Shown here piece after piece: positions 1-7,671 of a stretch of 64,000 nucleotides of DNA (the first letter of the stretch is position 1; every line of letters begins with the position of its first letter). The position numbers and the translations under genes are program-made. The stretch is from positions 4,655,990-4,719,989 of the forward strand of contig NZ_CP022684.1 in assembly GCF_002863865.1 (NCBI RefSeq), given 5' to 3'. Source of the DNA: Ketobacter alkanivorans. GTDB lineage: Bacteria; Pseudomonadota; Gammaproteobacteria; Pseudomonadales; Ketobacteraceae. The notes beneath the pieces were generated by a model. That model saw only the letters and a program-made list of their open reading frames with translations. It did not search any database and was not told the origin of the DNA.

Positions 1-2
1 AT

Positions 3-740
3 TACCCCACTCATGCCGCCTCATTACCGGTAGCCATGATCCCCAACTGTGCCGCCACCCGACATGTGCACTTCGAATTGGATGGCTCAGGTGTTGCGGA
101 GTTGCCGGTTCCGAAGCTGGAAGACTGGCCTGAAATTTCCATGTCCGGCGGTGATACTGCCAAACGTGTGAATCTGGATACAGTGACCCCGGAAGAAGTG
201 CAAAGCTGGCAGCCCGGTGACACCTTGTTGCTGTCGGGCACCATGCTCACCGGTCGCGATGCAGCTCACAAGCGTATGGTGGACATGCTGAACAAAGGTG
301 AAAAACTGCCGGTGGATTTCAAAGGCAAGTTCATCTATTACGTGGGCCCCGTTGATCCAGTGCGGGATGAAGTGGTGGGCCCGGCAGGCCCCACTACCGC
401 CACCCGAATGGATAAATTCACTGAAACCATGCTTGCCAAAACCGGACTGCTGGGCATGATTGGTAAATCTGAGCGTGGCCCGGTTGCGATTCAGTCAATC
501 AAAGACCATAAAGCTGTGTATCTGATGGCTGTGGGTGGTGCCGCTTATCTGGTATCCAAGGCCATTCGCAAGTCCCGAGTTGTGGCCTTTGAGGATCTGG
601 GAATGGAAGCCATTCACGAGTTCGTAGTGGAGGATATGCCGGTTACAGTAGCTGTCGACTCTACAGGTATCTCCGTCCACAACACAGCCCCCAAAATCTG
701 GCAGGCGAAGATCGGTAAGATCCCGGTGGAAAACACCTAA
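3..740 (+). CDS. Class I fumarate hydratase, C-terminal part (partial)
   Basis: This is the 3' portion of a class I (iron-sulfur, oxygen-sensitive) fumarase, which hydrates fumarate to malate in the citric acid cycle. The frame is open from the window edge, so the N-terminal Fe-S domain lies outside the window. The visible 245 residues hold the C-terminal beta domain with the conserved stretches IPNCAATRHVHFELDGSG, GDTLLLSGTMLTGRDAAHKR and YYVGPVDPVRDEVVGPAGPT, all typical of FumA-type enzymes. An internal ATG at 36 is not the start, because homology to the family continues upstream of it. A strong hairpin terminator follows 20 bases after the stop. Whether it corresponds to fumA or fumB cannot be told from this part. 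Confidence 0.95.
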   Translation, partial: YPTHAASLPVAMIPNCAATRHVHFELDGSGVAELPVPKLEDWPEISMSGGDTAKRVNLDTVTPEEVQSWQPGDTLLLSGTMLTGRDAAHKRMVDMLNKGEKLPVDFKGKFIYYVGPVDPVRDEVVGPAGPTTATRMDKFTETMLAKTGLLGMIGKSERGPVAIQSIKDHKAVYLMAVGGAAYLVSKAIRKSRVVAFEDLGMEAIHEFVVEDMPVTVAVDSTGISVHNTAPKIWQAKIGKIPVENT

Positions 741-760
741 TCTGGTTTTGGTTTGATAGG

Positions 761-788
761 AAAGCCCGCAGATGTGCGGGCTTTTTTT
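761..788 (+). terminator. Rho-independent terminator after fumarase
   Basis: A perfect 10-bp stem (AAAGCCCGCA at 761-770, TGCGGGCTTT at 775-784) with a 4-base loop runs into a T tract. It separates the fumarase transcript from the signalling operon that starts at 911. Confidence 0.93.
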
Positions 789-910
789 GTTTCTAAACAG
801 ACTAACGTAGTTTTGTTTGTCAATTGCAATGCTACCGTTGCGGGATCGTGAAACCGTCTATACTGAAGATAAACATATAGAGATCCATGGGCAGAAATAG
901 AAGGAGCACC

Positions 911-1276
911 ATGTCCATACCGCTGTTAATTTGCGACGATTCGGCAATGGCCCGTAAGCAGGTCAAACGCTCGTTACCAGAAGATTGGGATGTAGAGGTC
1001 ACCATGACCACCAATGGCGCAGAAGGCATGGAGGCGATCCGTGCCGGTAAGGGTGAGATGGTATTTCTGGATCTCACCATGCCTGAGCTTGATGGTTACG
1101 GTGTTCTTAAATGCGTCAAAGAAGAAGGTCACAAGTGCATCATTATCGTGATTTCCGCTGACATTCAGCCAGAAGCCCGGGAGCGGGTGATGGGTTTGGG
1201 TGCCCTCGATTTCATCAAGAAACCAGTGGATGGCAAGAAGCTTCAGGACGTGCTGAGGAAATATGGTCTGATATGA
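911..1276 (+). CDS. Single-domain response regulator (receiver only)
   Basis: A CheY-like receiver of 121 residues with no output domain. All receiver landmarks are visible: acidic pair D9-D10, phospho-acceptor D54 in VFLDLTMPELDGYG, switch residue S82 and the K104-P105 pair. The start at 911 is chosen because AAGGAG at 901-906 sits just upstream; an in-frame ATG at 887 has no such site and would add eight atypical residues. The stop overlaps the next start as ATGA, so it is translationally coupled to the CheC-like gene. The kinase that phosphorylates it is not in the window. It probably works by binding a partner protein, plausibly the products of the two downstream genes. Confidence 0.92.
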   Translation: MSIPLLICDDSAMARKQVKRSLPEDWDVEVTMTTNGAEGMEAIRAGKGEMVFLDLTMPELDGYGVLKCVKEEGHKCIIIVISADIQPEARERVMGLGALDFIKKPVDGKKLQDVLRKYGLI

Positions 1277-1908
1277 ATGATTCACTAGCACTTACAGAAG
1301 ATCAACGGGACTGTCTGCAGGAAGTGGTCAATGTGGCCATGGGGCAGGCGGGCGATTCCCTGGCTCGGTTTCTTGAAGTATTTATACACCTCTCGGTGCC
1401 TCGGATTCGTCTGGTGGCGCGTGACGAATTGAACCCTGAATTGGAAAAGATGGTGGGCGGTGCTTCGGTGCCGGTTTCCGGCGTCAGCCAAGGGTTTTAT
1501 CAGCTGGACACCGGAACCGGTATTCGCGGTGAAGCCATTGTCGTGTTCACTGACAGCTCTTTTAAAGAACTGGCGGATTTGTTGGCTTACGACGAAGACC
1601 TGACCGTTGAAAGTGAAAATGAATTATTGATGGATGTGACCAACATCCTGAATGGTGCCTGCCTGAATGGTGTTGGTGAGCAGATCGAGGCAGAGCTTGG
1701 GTTCTCGCCACCTGCGATCATGGGGCAGCATTTGCCCATCTCCCAATTGCTGGAACATGAGCAGGCGAGCTGGGATCACGCACTTTTGGTTGAGATATCT
1801 TATACCCTTGAAGATCGCTCCTTCAGTTGCACCATGTTTCTGCTGATGCCGGGCGAGTCAATCCAAGTGGTGAAACAAGCGCTGGATCGTTTACTGGAAG
1901 ACTTGTAA
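1273..1908 (+). CDS. CheC-like phosphatase family protein
   Basis: 211 residues of the CheC/CheX/FliY class, which dephosphorylate receiver domains. The two family active-site helices are visible: E17-V-V-N20 and D121-V-T-N124, each an acidic-x-x-Asn pair; the second carries Asp in place of the usual Glu. The gene overlaps the receiver gene by 4 bp and is followed after one base by the GGDEF gene, so all three form one operon. The likely role, by inference, is to reset the receiver encoded just upstream. No chemotaxis genes accompany it here, so it is probably not part of a flagellar chemotaxis cluster. Phosphatase activity is inferred from the family. Confidence 0.8.
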   Translation: MNDSLALTEDQRDCLQEVVNVAMGQAGDSLARFLEVFIHLSVPRIRLVARDELNPELEKMVGGASVPVSGVSQGFYQLDTGTGIRGEAIVVFTDSSFKELADLLAYDEDLTVESENELLMDVTNILNGACLNGVGEQIEAELGFSPPAIMGQHLPISQLLEHEQASWDHALLVEISYTLEDRSFSCTMFLLMPGESIQVVKQALDRLLEDL

Positions 1909-1909
1909 T

Positions 1910-2857
1910 TTGGTCAGTTTTGATGCGTCAAAGGAGTTGCTGGAATTCATTGTTGATCGCGTCAACATCGGCGTATTTATACTGAATAAAGATCATGAAG
2001 TGCAGCTGTGGAATAGCTTTATGGCCTCCAACAGCGGTGTCTCTGCCGAGAGCGTGATCGGTCAAAATATTTTCAAGACATTCCCTAGTCTCCCTGAACG
2101 CTGGTTTGCCCGTAAAGTGAACAGCGTCTTCATGTTGAAAAACTTTGCCTTCACCTCCTGGGAGCAACGCTCTCATTTGTTTCCGTTTCATCATAATCGC
2201 CCGGTAACCAGCGGTATGGAGTTCATGTGTCAGGACATCACCCTGATGCCCATCAAGACACCGGATGGTGAAGTGGAAAGCGTCTGCGTGCTGCTGTTTG
2301 ACGCGACAGATACTGCTATTTATCACACCATGCATAAGGCAGCCATGAAAAAACTCGAAGTGGCGAGCCGGGTGGATGGTTTGACCCAGCTATACAACAG
2401 GGCGCACTGGCAGTCGCGCCTGGTAGAGGAATTTAGCCGTGCCGGGCGTTACCAGCACCCCATGAGCTTACTGCTGTTTGACTTAGATCATTTTAAATCC
2501 ACCAACGACACCTATGGGCATTTGGGTGGAGACGCAGTGCTGGTGGCGGTTGCTGAACTGGTGCGTCAATCACTGCGCGAATCGGATGTGGCCGGTCGCT
2601 ACGGTGGAGAGGAATTTGGCATCATCCTGCCGGATACGGATGCTGAGGGTGCTTTTGTAGTGGCGGAACGACTGCGTAAATCCATTGAGGGTTTTAAGGT
2701 GCCATTTGAAAAAACCACCATCGGTATGTCTGCCAGTATCGGCGTGGTGGGTTTTGTTCCGGGTTTGAAAGATGCTGAAGAAATGATTGCGAAAGCCGAT
2801 GACGCTCTGTACAAAGCGAAGGAGGGTGGTCGGAATCAGGTGGTGGTTTCAAGCTAG
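1910..2857 (+). CDS. PAS-GGDEF diguanylate cyclase
   Basis: 315 residues that should make cyclic di-GMP from two GTP. An N-terminal PAS-like sensor (about residues 5-140) is followed by a GGDEF domain (about 150-313) with the active-site loop GGEEF at 232-236. The inhibitory RxxD site is intact (RESD, 223-226), so product inhibition is expected. There is no transmembrane segment, so it is cytoplasmic. The best start is TTG at 1910, with GGAAG at 1896-1900 nine bases upstream inside the previous gene; no ATG occurs in frame before the PAS domain. It ends overlapping the convergent lytic transglycosylase gene by 4 bp. Confidence 0.93.
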   Translation: MVSFDASKELLEFIVDRVNIGVFILNKDHEVQLWNSFMASNSGVSAESVIGQNIFKTFPSLPERWFARKVNSVFMLKNFAFTSWEQRSHLFPFHHNRPVTSGMEFMCQDITLMPIKTPDGEVESVCVLLFDATDTAIYHTMHKAAMKKLEVASRVDGLTQLYNRAHWQSRLVEEFSRAGRYQHPMSLLLFDLDHFKSTNDTYGHLGGDAVLVAVAELVRQSLRESDVAGRYGGEEFGIILPDTDAEGAFVVAERLRKSIEGFKVPFEKTTIGMSASIGVVGFVPGLKDAEEMIAKADDALYKAKEGGRNQVVVSS

Positions 2858-3444
2858 TATTTTACAAACCAGTACCGTTCCCAGGCGTTAAATACTCGTT
2901 CCGGATACCAGGTCTTGCCTACGCTGCCATTGTATCGAGCCAGCGCTCTCATCATGTTGCCTTGCTCGCGTTTCAGATAGGTTTTCAGAATCGCACAGCC
3001 GTAGCGGATGTTGGTGGCAACGTCGGTGAGGTTGTCGTTGTTGGTACCGATTTCTTCTTTCCAGAAAGGCATCACCTGCATCAGCCCCTGAGCTCCCACC
3101 CGCGAAACGGCGTAGCGATCAAACAGGCTTTCCACGTGCATCACGGCCAACACCATTTCAGGCTTCAATTCAAAACGATAGGATTCCGTGTGAACCAGAT
3201 GCAGAATCTTGAGCCTTTCTTCCGGGTCTTCTACGTAGCGGGACAGACGTTTATCCATGTCTACCAGCCACACTTCAGCTTCGAAGCGATCCTTGAAACT
3301 GTTGGCTTTTTCGATGGTGTCCTTTAACAGCAGGCGCGTCTCCTCATCCGGCCGCTCGGTGGCCGAGGCCAAGCCGAGCGCAGGCACCACCAGGATGGCT
3401 GCCGTAAAAACGAATCGAATTAGAAGACGCGACACTTTGTTCAT
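2854..3444 (-). CDS. Periplasmic lytic transglycosylase (SLT domain)
   Basis: 196 residues with an N-terminal signal peptide (basic start, hydrophobic stretch to about residue 28) and a single SLT domain. The catalytic glutamate is E105 in MHVESLFDRYAVS, followed by the typical GAQGLMQVMP and the late ARYNGSVG motif. The enzyme cleaves the MurNAc-GlcNAc bond of peptidoglycan, leaving 1,6-anhydro ends. It is short, close to the minimal catalytic domain, with no LysM or other binding module. Its exact counterpart among the Mlt/Slt enzymes is not clear. It lies 26 bases downstream of proS on the same strand and may be co-transcribed with it. Confidence 0.9.
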   Translation of the reverse strand: MNKVSRLLIRFVFTAAILVVPALGLASATERPDEETRLLLKDTIEKANSFKDRFEAEVWLVDMDKRLSRYVEDPEERLKILHLVHTESYRFELKPEMVLAVMHVESLFDRYAVSRVGAQGLMQVMPFWKEEIGTNNDNLTDVATNIRYGCAILKTYLKREQGNMMRALARYNGSVGKTWYPERVFNAWERYWFVKY

Positions 3445-3470
3445 GCTCTTATTTTAGCTGCTTTCTGTGT

Positions 3471-5195
3471 TCAGCAACCACCAATACGTGACTGTATGAA
3501 CTGAGTCACCTCTGCGGCGGGGACGCTTACCTTGTCATTTTCACGGCGATGCTTGTACTCGAAAGCGCCTTCTTCCAACCCTCGATCGCTGATGACGATC
3601 CGGTGTGGGATACCGATCAGTTCAATGTCGGAGAATTTCACGCCCGGGCGCTCTTTGCGGTCATCCAGCAGCACTTCTATTCCCAGCTCCAAGAAAGCTT
3701 GGTAGAGGGTTTCAGCCGCTTCCTGAACACCGGGGGATTTATGGCCATTCAATGGCACGATGGCCAGCTGGAACGGAGCGATGGCTTCTGGCCACAGAAT
3801 GCCGTATTGGTCGTAATTTTGTTCGATGGCAGAGGCCACTACACGGGTTACGCCGATACCATAGCACCCCATGGGCATGACATGGTTCTTGCCGCCTTCA
3901 TCCAGCACGGTTGCCTTCAGGGCTTCACTGTATTTGGTGCCCAGTTGGAAGATGTGGCCAACTTCAATGCCGCGCTTGATGCTCAGTGTGCCATTGCCGC
4001 AGGGGCTGGGATCACCTTCCACCACATTGCGCAGATCAGCAACGTCATTGTACTTGGCGTCGCGATCCCAGTTGGCTCCTGTCAGATGGAAGCCGTCTTG
4101 GTTGGCACCGCAGACAAAGTCCGCCATGTTGACGACACTGCGGTCGGCGATCACCGGAATCTTCAGGTTTAATGGGCCGATGGAGCCAGGCTTGCAGCCT
4201 ATGGCTTGTTCCACTTCTTCATCGCTGGCAAAAGTCAGTGGGGCTGCCACCAAAGGGTGTTTCTCCGCTTTGATGTCGTTCAGCTCTTTGTCGCCTCTTA
4301 ATACCAGCGCCACCAGGCGGGTGTCGGCTGCATCACCGCTGCCATGTACGATCAGGGTTTTCACGATCTGGTCGGCAGCCACCTTCAAGAACGAAGACAC
4401 TTCTTCGATGCTGTGTTGATCAGGAGTCGAGATCTTGGTGCATTCAGCCGATGGAGATGGTCGGCTGGTGCCGATCTGCAGTGCTTCGGCCATTTCCACG
4501 TTGGCGGCATAGTCGCTGGTGTCGCTGAATGCTATGTCATCTTCGCCGGAATCGGCCAGCACGTGGAATTCGTGAGAGCTGTTGCCACCGATGCTGCCAG
4601 TGTCCGCCAGCACCGGGCGAAAATTCAGTCCCAGGCGGGTGAAGATATTGCTATAGGTTTCGTACATCACATTATAGGTTTGTTGCAGTGATTCTTCATC
4701 GGCATGGAAAGAGTAGGCGTCCTTCATGATGAACTCACGTGAGCGCATGATGCCGAAACGGGGGCGAATTTCATCCCGGAATTTGGTTTGGATCTGATAA
4801 AAGTTGCATGGCAGCTGCTTGTAGCTGTGAATGTTGTTGCGCACCAGATCAGTGATGACTTCCTCGTGGGTTGGGCCAAGCACAAATTCCCGATCGTGAC
4901 GATCCTGAAAACGCAGCAGCTCGGGTCCATAGGCTTCTATGCGCTGTGACTCTTGCCAAAGTTCGGCAGGTTGTACCACGGGCATTAACACCTCCATGGC
5001 ACCGGACTTGTTCATTTCCTCGCGGATGATGCGTTCCACTTTCTGCAATACACGCAAGCCTAAAGGTAGCCAGGTATACAGGCCGGAGGCCAGTTTGCGG
5101 ATCATGCCGGCACGTAACATCAGCTGATGGCTGATTACTTCGGCGTCTGCCGGTGTTTCCCGCAGGGTTGCGAGCAGGTATTGGGTGGTTTTCAT
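3471..5195 (-). CDS. proS: Prolyl-tRNA synthetase
   Basis: 574 residues, the normal size for the bacterial-type enzyme that charges tRNA-Pro. The start MKTTQYLLATLRETPADAEV matches the family N-terminus, so the longer frame reaching 5270 is rejected. Class II catalytic motifs are visible (FRDEIRPRFGIMRSREFIMK for motif 2). The large insertion between motifs 2 and 3, which hydrolyses mischarged Ala-tRNA-Pro, occupies roughly residues 220-400, and a C-terminal anticodon-binding domain follows. The upstream gap (5196-5381) contains no visible T-box or attenuator. Confidence 0.97.
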   Translation of the reverse strand: MKTTQYLLATLRETPADAEVISHQLMLRAGMIRKLASGLYTWLPLGLRVLQKVERIIREEMNKSGAMEVLMPVVQPAELWQESQRIEAYGPELLRFQDRHDREFVLGPTHEEVITDLVRNNIHSYKQLPCNFYQIQTKFRDEIRPRFGIMRSREFIMKDAYSFHADEESLQQTYNVMYETYSNIFTRLGLNFRPVLADTGSIGGNSSHEFHVLADSGEDDIAFSDTSDYAANVEMAEALQIGTSRPSPSAECTKISTPDQHSIEEVSSFLKVAADQIVKTLIVHGSGDAADTRLVALVLRGDKELNDIKAEKHPLVAAPLTFASDEEVEQAIGCKPGSIGPLNLKIPVIADRSVVNMADFVCGANQDGFHLTGANWDRDAKYNDVADLRNVVEGDPSPCGNGTLSIKRGIEVGHIFQLGTKYSEALKATVLDEGGKNHVMPMGCYGIGVTRVVASAIEQNYDQYGILWPEAIAPFQLAIVPLNGHKSPGVQEAAETLYQAFLELGIEVLLDDRKERPGVKFSDIELIGIPHRIVISDRGLEEGAFEYKHRRENDKVSVPAAEVTQFIQSRIGGC

Positions 5196-5381
5196 CAGGG
5201 GAATTCTCAACCTTTCGATAAATGAAGCGAAACTGGCCCCGATTTTAAGGCTTGTTGCTGTGCATAACAATAAAGGCTGCAGTTATAGAGCGGTTTTTGG
5301 CAGAGGGGCCGAATTCAGAGGGCAGCTAGTCAGGCCCTGGTTCGTCAAGGAGAGTGCCTTGCTTGGTTGTCAGGTAAAGAA

Positions 5382-5401
5382 AAAGGGGCTTGCGCCCCTT
5401 T
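5382..5401 (-). terminator. Terminator of the HU-like gene
   Basis: An 8-bp stem AAAGGGGC / GCCCCTTT with a 4-base loop lies six bases beyond the stop of the HU-like gene. T-rich sequence flanks it on both strands, so it could also work in the other direction. Confidence 0.85.
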
Positions 5402-5407
5402 GTTTTC

Positions 5408-5848
5408 TTACTTCTCAGCCATATCTTTCAGCTTTTTCAAGGGGCGAACCTTGATAACGTTGCGAGCTGGCTTGGCTTTAAAGGTAGTCTCTTCACCTGT
5501 GAAAGGGTTGATCCCTTTGCGAGCCTTGGTGGCTGGCTTGCGGGTTACCATGATTTTCATCAGGCCTGGAATGGTGAAGTTGCCGATAGCGCGTGGCTTA
5601 ACATGAGATTCGATCAGATCACCCAGTTCGTCCAGCACAGACTGAACTTGCTTGCGGTTCAGTTCGGTATTTTCAGCAATGGTGTTCAGGATCTGGGTTT
5701 TGGTCATGGCTTCTTTGGCTGCCACGATCTTTTTAGGCGCTGCAGGAGCCGCTTTTTTAGCAGCTACTTTTTTGGCTGGGGCTTTCTTGGCAGCAGGTGC
5801 TTTTTTTGCGGCGGCTTTTTTTACAGGAGCTTTTTTCTTTGCAGGCAT
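5408..5848 (-). CDS. HU-family DNA-binding protein with lysine/alanine-rich N-terminal tail
   Basis: 146 residues in two parts. Residues 1 to about 47 are almost only Lys, Ala, Pro and Val in PAKKA-type repeats resembling eukaryotic histone H1 tails. Residues 48 to about 140 form an HU/IHF domain (MTKTQILNTIAENTELNRKQ at its start, then GNFTIPGLMKI and the DNA-bending arm region with KGINPFTGEE). It should bind and compact DNA, with the tail adding non-specific electrostatic contacts. AAGGAAG precedes the ATG and a terminator follows. It is a single-gene unit. A nucleoid or global regulatory role similar to other tailed HU proteins is inference. Confidence 0.9.
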   Translation of the reverse strand: MPAKKKAPVKKAAAKKAPAAKKAPAKKVAAKKAAPAAPKKIVAAKEAMTKTQILNTIAENTELNRKQVQSVLDELGDLIESHVKPRAIGNFTIPGLMKIMVTRKPATKARKGINPFTGEETTFKAKPARNVIKVRPLKKLKDMAEK

Positions 5849-6045
5849 GGTTGCTTCCTTTGGTTTTTAGTTATGGCAAGTCCTGATGTTGTATCGAGCG
5901 GCGGCGGGTAGGCTACCGGGCATTACGATTGCAGCAACAGTTCCAGCTGTCGCGCATAATTATTGATCCTAAAATTCGGACTAGCAAGTAATTAAGCGCA
6001 CTTTTTGCCGGTTTTTATAGGGTCTAACGCAAAAAATCGTCTTTT

Positions 6046-7188
6046 TTATCGTTGTTGCTGCAGTGATCTGGCCACTTCGTTAAAAACGCCCACCCAATTT
6101 GGGTCAAAATGAGTGCCTGCACAACGGTTGATTTCCAGTATGGCACGTACAAACGGACGCTTCATATTTGTGCTGTAAGCGCGCTCGTGAGTGCGCGCAT
6201 CAAACGCATCGACGATAGACAGTATTTTCGCACCCGGGCAAATATGTTGTCCGGTGAGTCCGGCGGGATAGCCTTTGCCGTCTTCTCGTTCGTGGTGCTC
6301 CAGTACAATATAGCTGGCCTGATCCCAGCGTTTCATGGCTGAGATCAGGGTGAACGCTTGCTGTGTGTGGGAGCGCAGCAGGGACATTTCTTCAGCGTTC
6401 AGTGGCGATGATTTGTGCAAGATGTCCAAAGGTAGGAATGCCATGGCAATGTCGTGCATATACGCAGCAGCTGCCATCTGAGATGGGTCTACAGGCTCAC
6501 CAGCATGGCGATTCATGGCCAGGGTCAATTGCAGCATGCGGGCTGTTCTGCCTTGCCAATATTGCGAGCGTTGCTCCAGCGGTTCGCTCAGTTGGCTGAA
6601 GAAGATCATATCGTCGTTCAGGGTTACCCCGTATTGTTTCAATATGGCTTCGCCGCTGGGTTGGGCCAGCAAGGTTTTTTCGCCGCCTTGGGGTAAGGGT
6701 TTTCGGCTCAGGTTTATGGTGTCCGGTGCCATGATTTGCAAGGCGCCGCGGATCACGTCGAGGCGTTCACTTTCATCACTGGCAGCAATTTTACTGATCA
6801 GATCGCAGAGCCGATTCATCTCTAGCTCATTAAGAGGAGGCTCGTTCTTTTCCATGCGGGTTACCACCAGTTTGTCGGTAGTATCCATTGCCATCAGAAT
6901 GACGTCGCTGAGGTAGGTGTCGTAGCGCAGATGTCCCTGTCGGATGGCGTCCAGAATATCTTCCACACTCTGCAGTAAAGGAGACAGATCGCGCAGCCCC
7001 ACGTAAATCAGGTTGCCTTTAATAGTGTGTACGGATCGAAACAGGTCATTGAGGAGGGCGTTGTTGTCAGGCTCATGCTCCAGATCGATAAGCGTGTTCT
7101 CACAATGCTGATGGGCTTCCTGAAAGTCCATAAAGAAGTCTTGCATCAGATCGCGCTGGAACTCGTCGTCTCTCATCTGGGTGCTCAT
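6046..7188 (-). CDS. HPt domain fused to an HD-GYP domain protein
   Basis: 380 residues. The N-terminal 120 or so form a histidine phosphotransfer domain with H54 in SVHTIKGN. Residues of about 205-375 form an HD-GYP domain, the family that hydrolyses cyclic di-GMP: MHDIAMAF (HD at 245-246), HHEREDGKGYP (GYP at 306-308) and the later VDAFDARTHERAY. The Gly-Lys that normally follows HD is replaced by Ala-Met, so catalysis is uncertain. An HPt joined directly to an HD-GYP without a receiver is unusual; phosphate from a hybrid kinase elsewhere may gate the output. GGGAGAG lies seven bases before the start. It stands alone between the HU-like gene and the divergent fmdB-like gene. Confidence 0.85.
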   Translation of the reverse strand: MSTQMRDDEFQRDLMQDFFMDFQEAHQHCENTLIDLEHEPDNNALLNDLFRSVHTIKGNLIYVGLRDLSPLLQSVEDILDAIRQGHLRYDTYLSDVILMAMDTTDKLVVTRMEKNEPPLNELEMNRLCDLISKIAASDESERLDVIRGALQIMAPDTINLSRKPLPQGGEKTLLAQPSGEAILKQYGVTLNDDMIFFSQLSEPLEQRSQYWQGRTARMLQLTLAMNRHAGEPVDPSQMAAAAYMHDIAMAFLPLDILHKSSPLNAEEMSLLRSHTQQAFTLISAMKRWDQASYIVLEHHEREDGKGYPAGLTGQHICPGAKILSIVDAFDARTHERAYSTNMKRPFVRAILEINRCAGTHFDPNWVGVFNEVARSLQQQR

Positions 7189-7245
7189 GTCGTCTCTCCC
7201 TGCGGGTATTTATTTCAGTATAGGCACTGAACCAATTGAGGAGTG

Positions 7246-7274
7246 CTGCCAAATCGTCGGCAACCCGCTATAAT
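7246..7274 (+). promoter_or_regulatory. Sigma-70-type promoter for the fmdB-aspS run
   Basis: A perfect TATAAT -10 box at 7269-7274 lies 17 bases after CTGCCA (4 of 6 consensus) at 7246-7251. It points at the zinc-ribbon gene about 100 bases downstream, and no other promoter this good is seen in the gap. Confidence 0.65.
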
Positions 7275-7374
7275 GTGGCCCCTTTTTGCGGATGGTGCTG
7301 GGCTTACACGCTTAAACTGTCCGAATGATTATGTAAAACAAAGAGTTATAGGCTTTTGATTGAGGTGTTTAGTC

Positions 7375-7629
7375 ATGCCGATTTATGAATATCAGTGCCA
7401 ATCCTGTGGTCATGAGCTGGAAGCGATACAGAAAATGAGCGATGCAGCCCTCACCGACTGCCCTGAGTGCAAGGAAAGTACGCTCAAGAAGCGTATTTCT
7501 GCAGCGGGGTTCCGTCTTTCTGGCGGCGGCTGGTACGAGACTGACTTCAAGACAGGAAAGAAAAAGAATCTGGTAAATCAGGATAGCGGTGCTTCTGCCC
7601 CTAAGGCCGATAAGCCTGCAGCCAGTTAA
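7375..7629 (+). CDS. FmdB-family zinc-ribbon protein
   Basis: An 84-residue protein beginning MPIYEYQCQSCGHELE, with two CxxC pairs (C8/C11 and C29/C32) that should hold one zinc. This is the FmdB/CxxC_CxxC_SSSS regulatory family, whose biochemical role is unsettled. The ATG at 7375 has a GAGGTG sequence nine bases upstream; the TTG at 7360 is rejected. It leads the run into aspS 42 bases later, a common arrangement in related bacteria. The C-terminal 20 residues are Lys/Ala/Ser-rich and probably disordered. Confidence 0.88.
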   Translation: MPIYEYQCQSCGHELEAIQKMSDAALTDCPECKESTLKKRISAAGFRLSGGGWYETDFKTGKKKNLVNQDSGASAPKADKPAAS

Positions 7630-7671
7630 AGATTGAAAACACATTCAGACGAATAGACAGGTATTAAAGCT

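Noticed and set aside
3549..4691. Several plus-strand frames opposite proS
   Set aside because: They are mirror frames of the well-supported proS.
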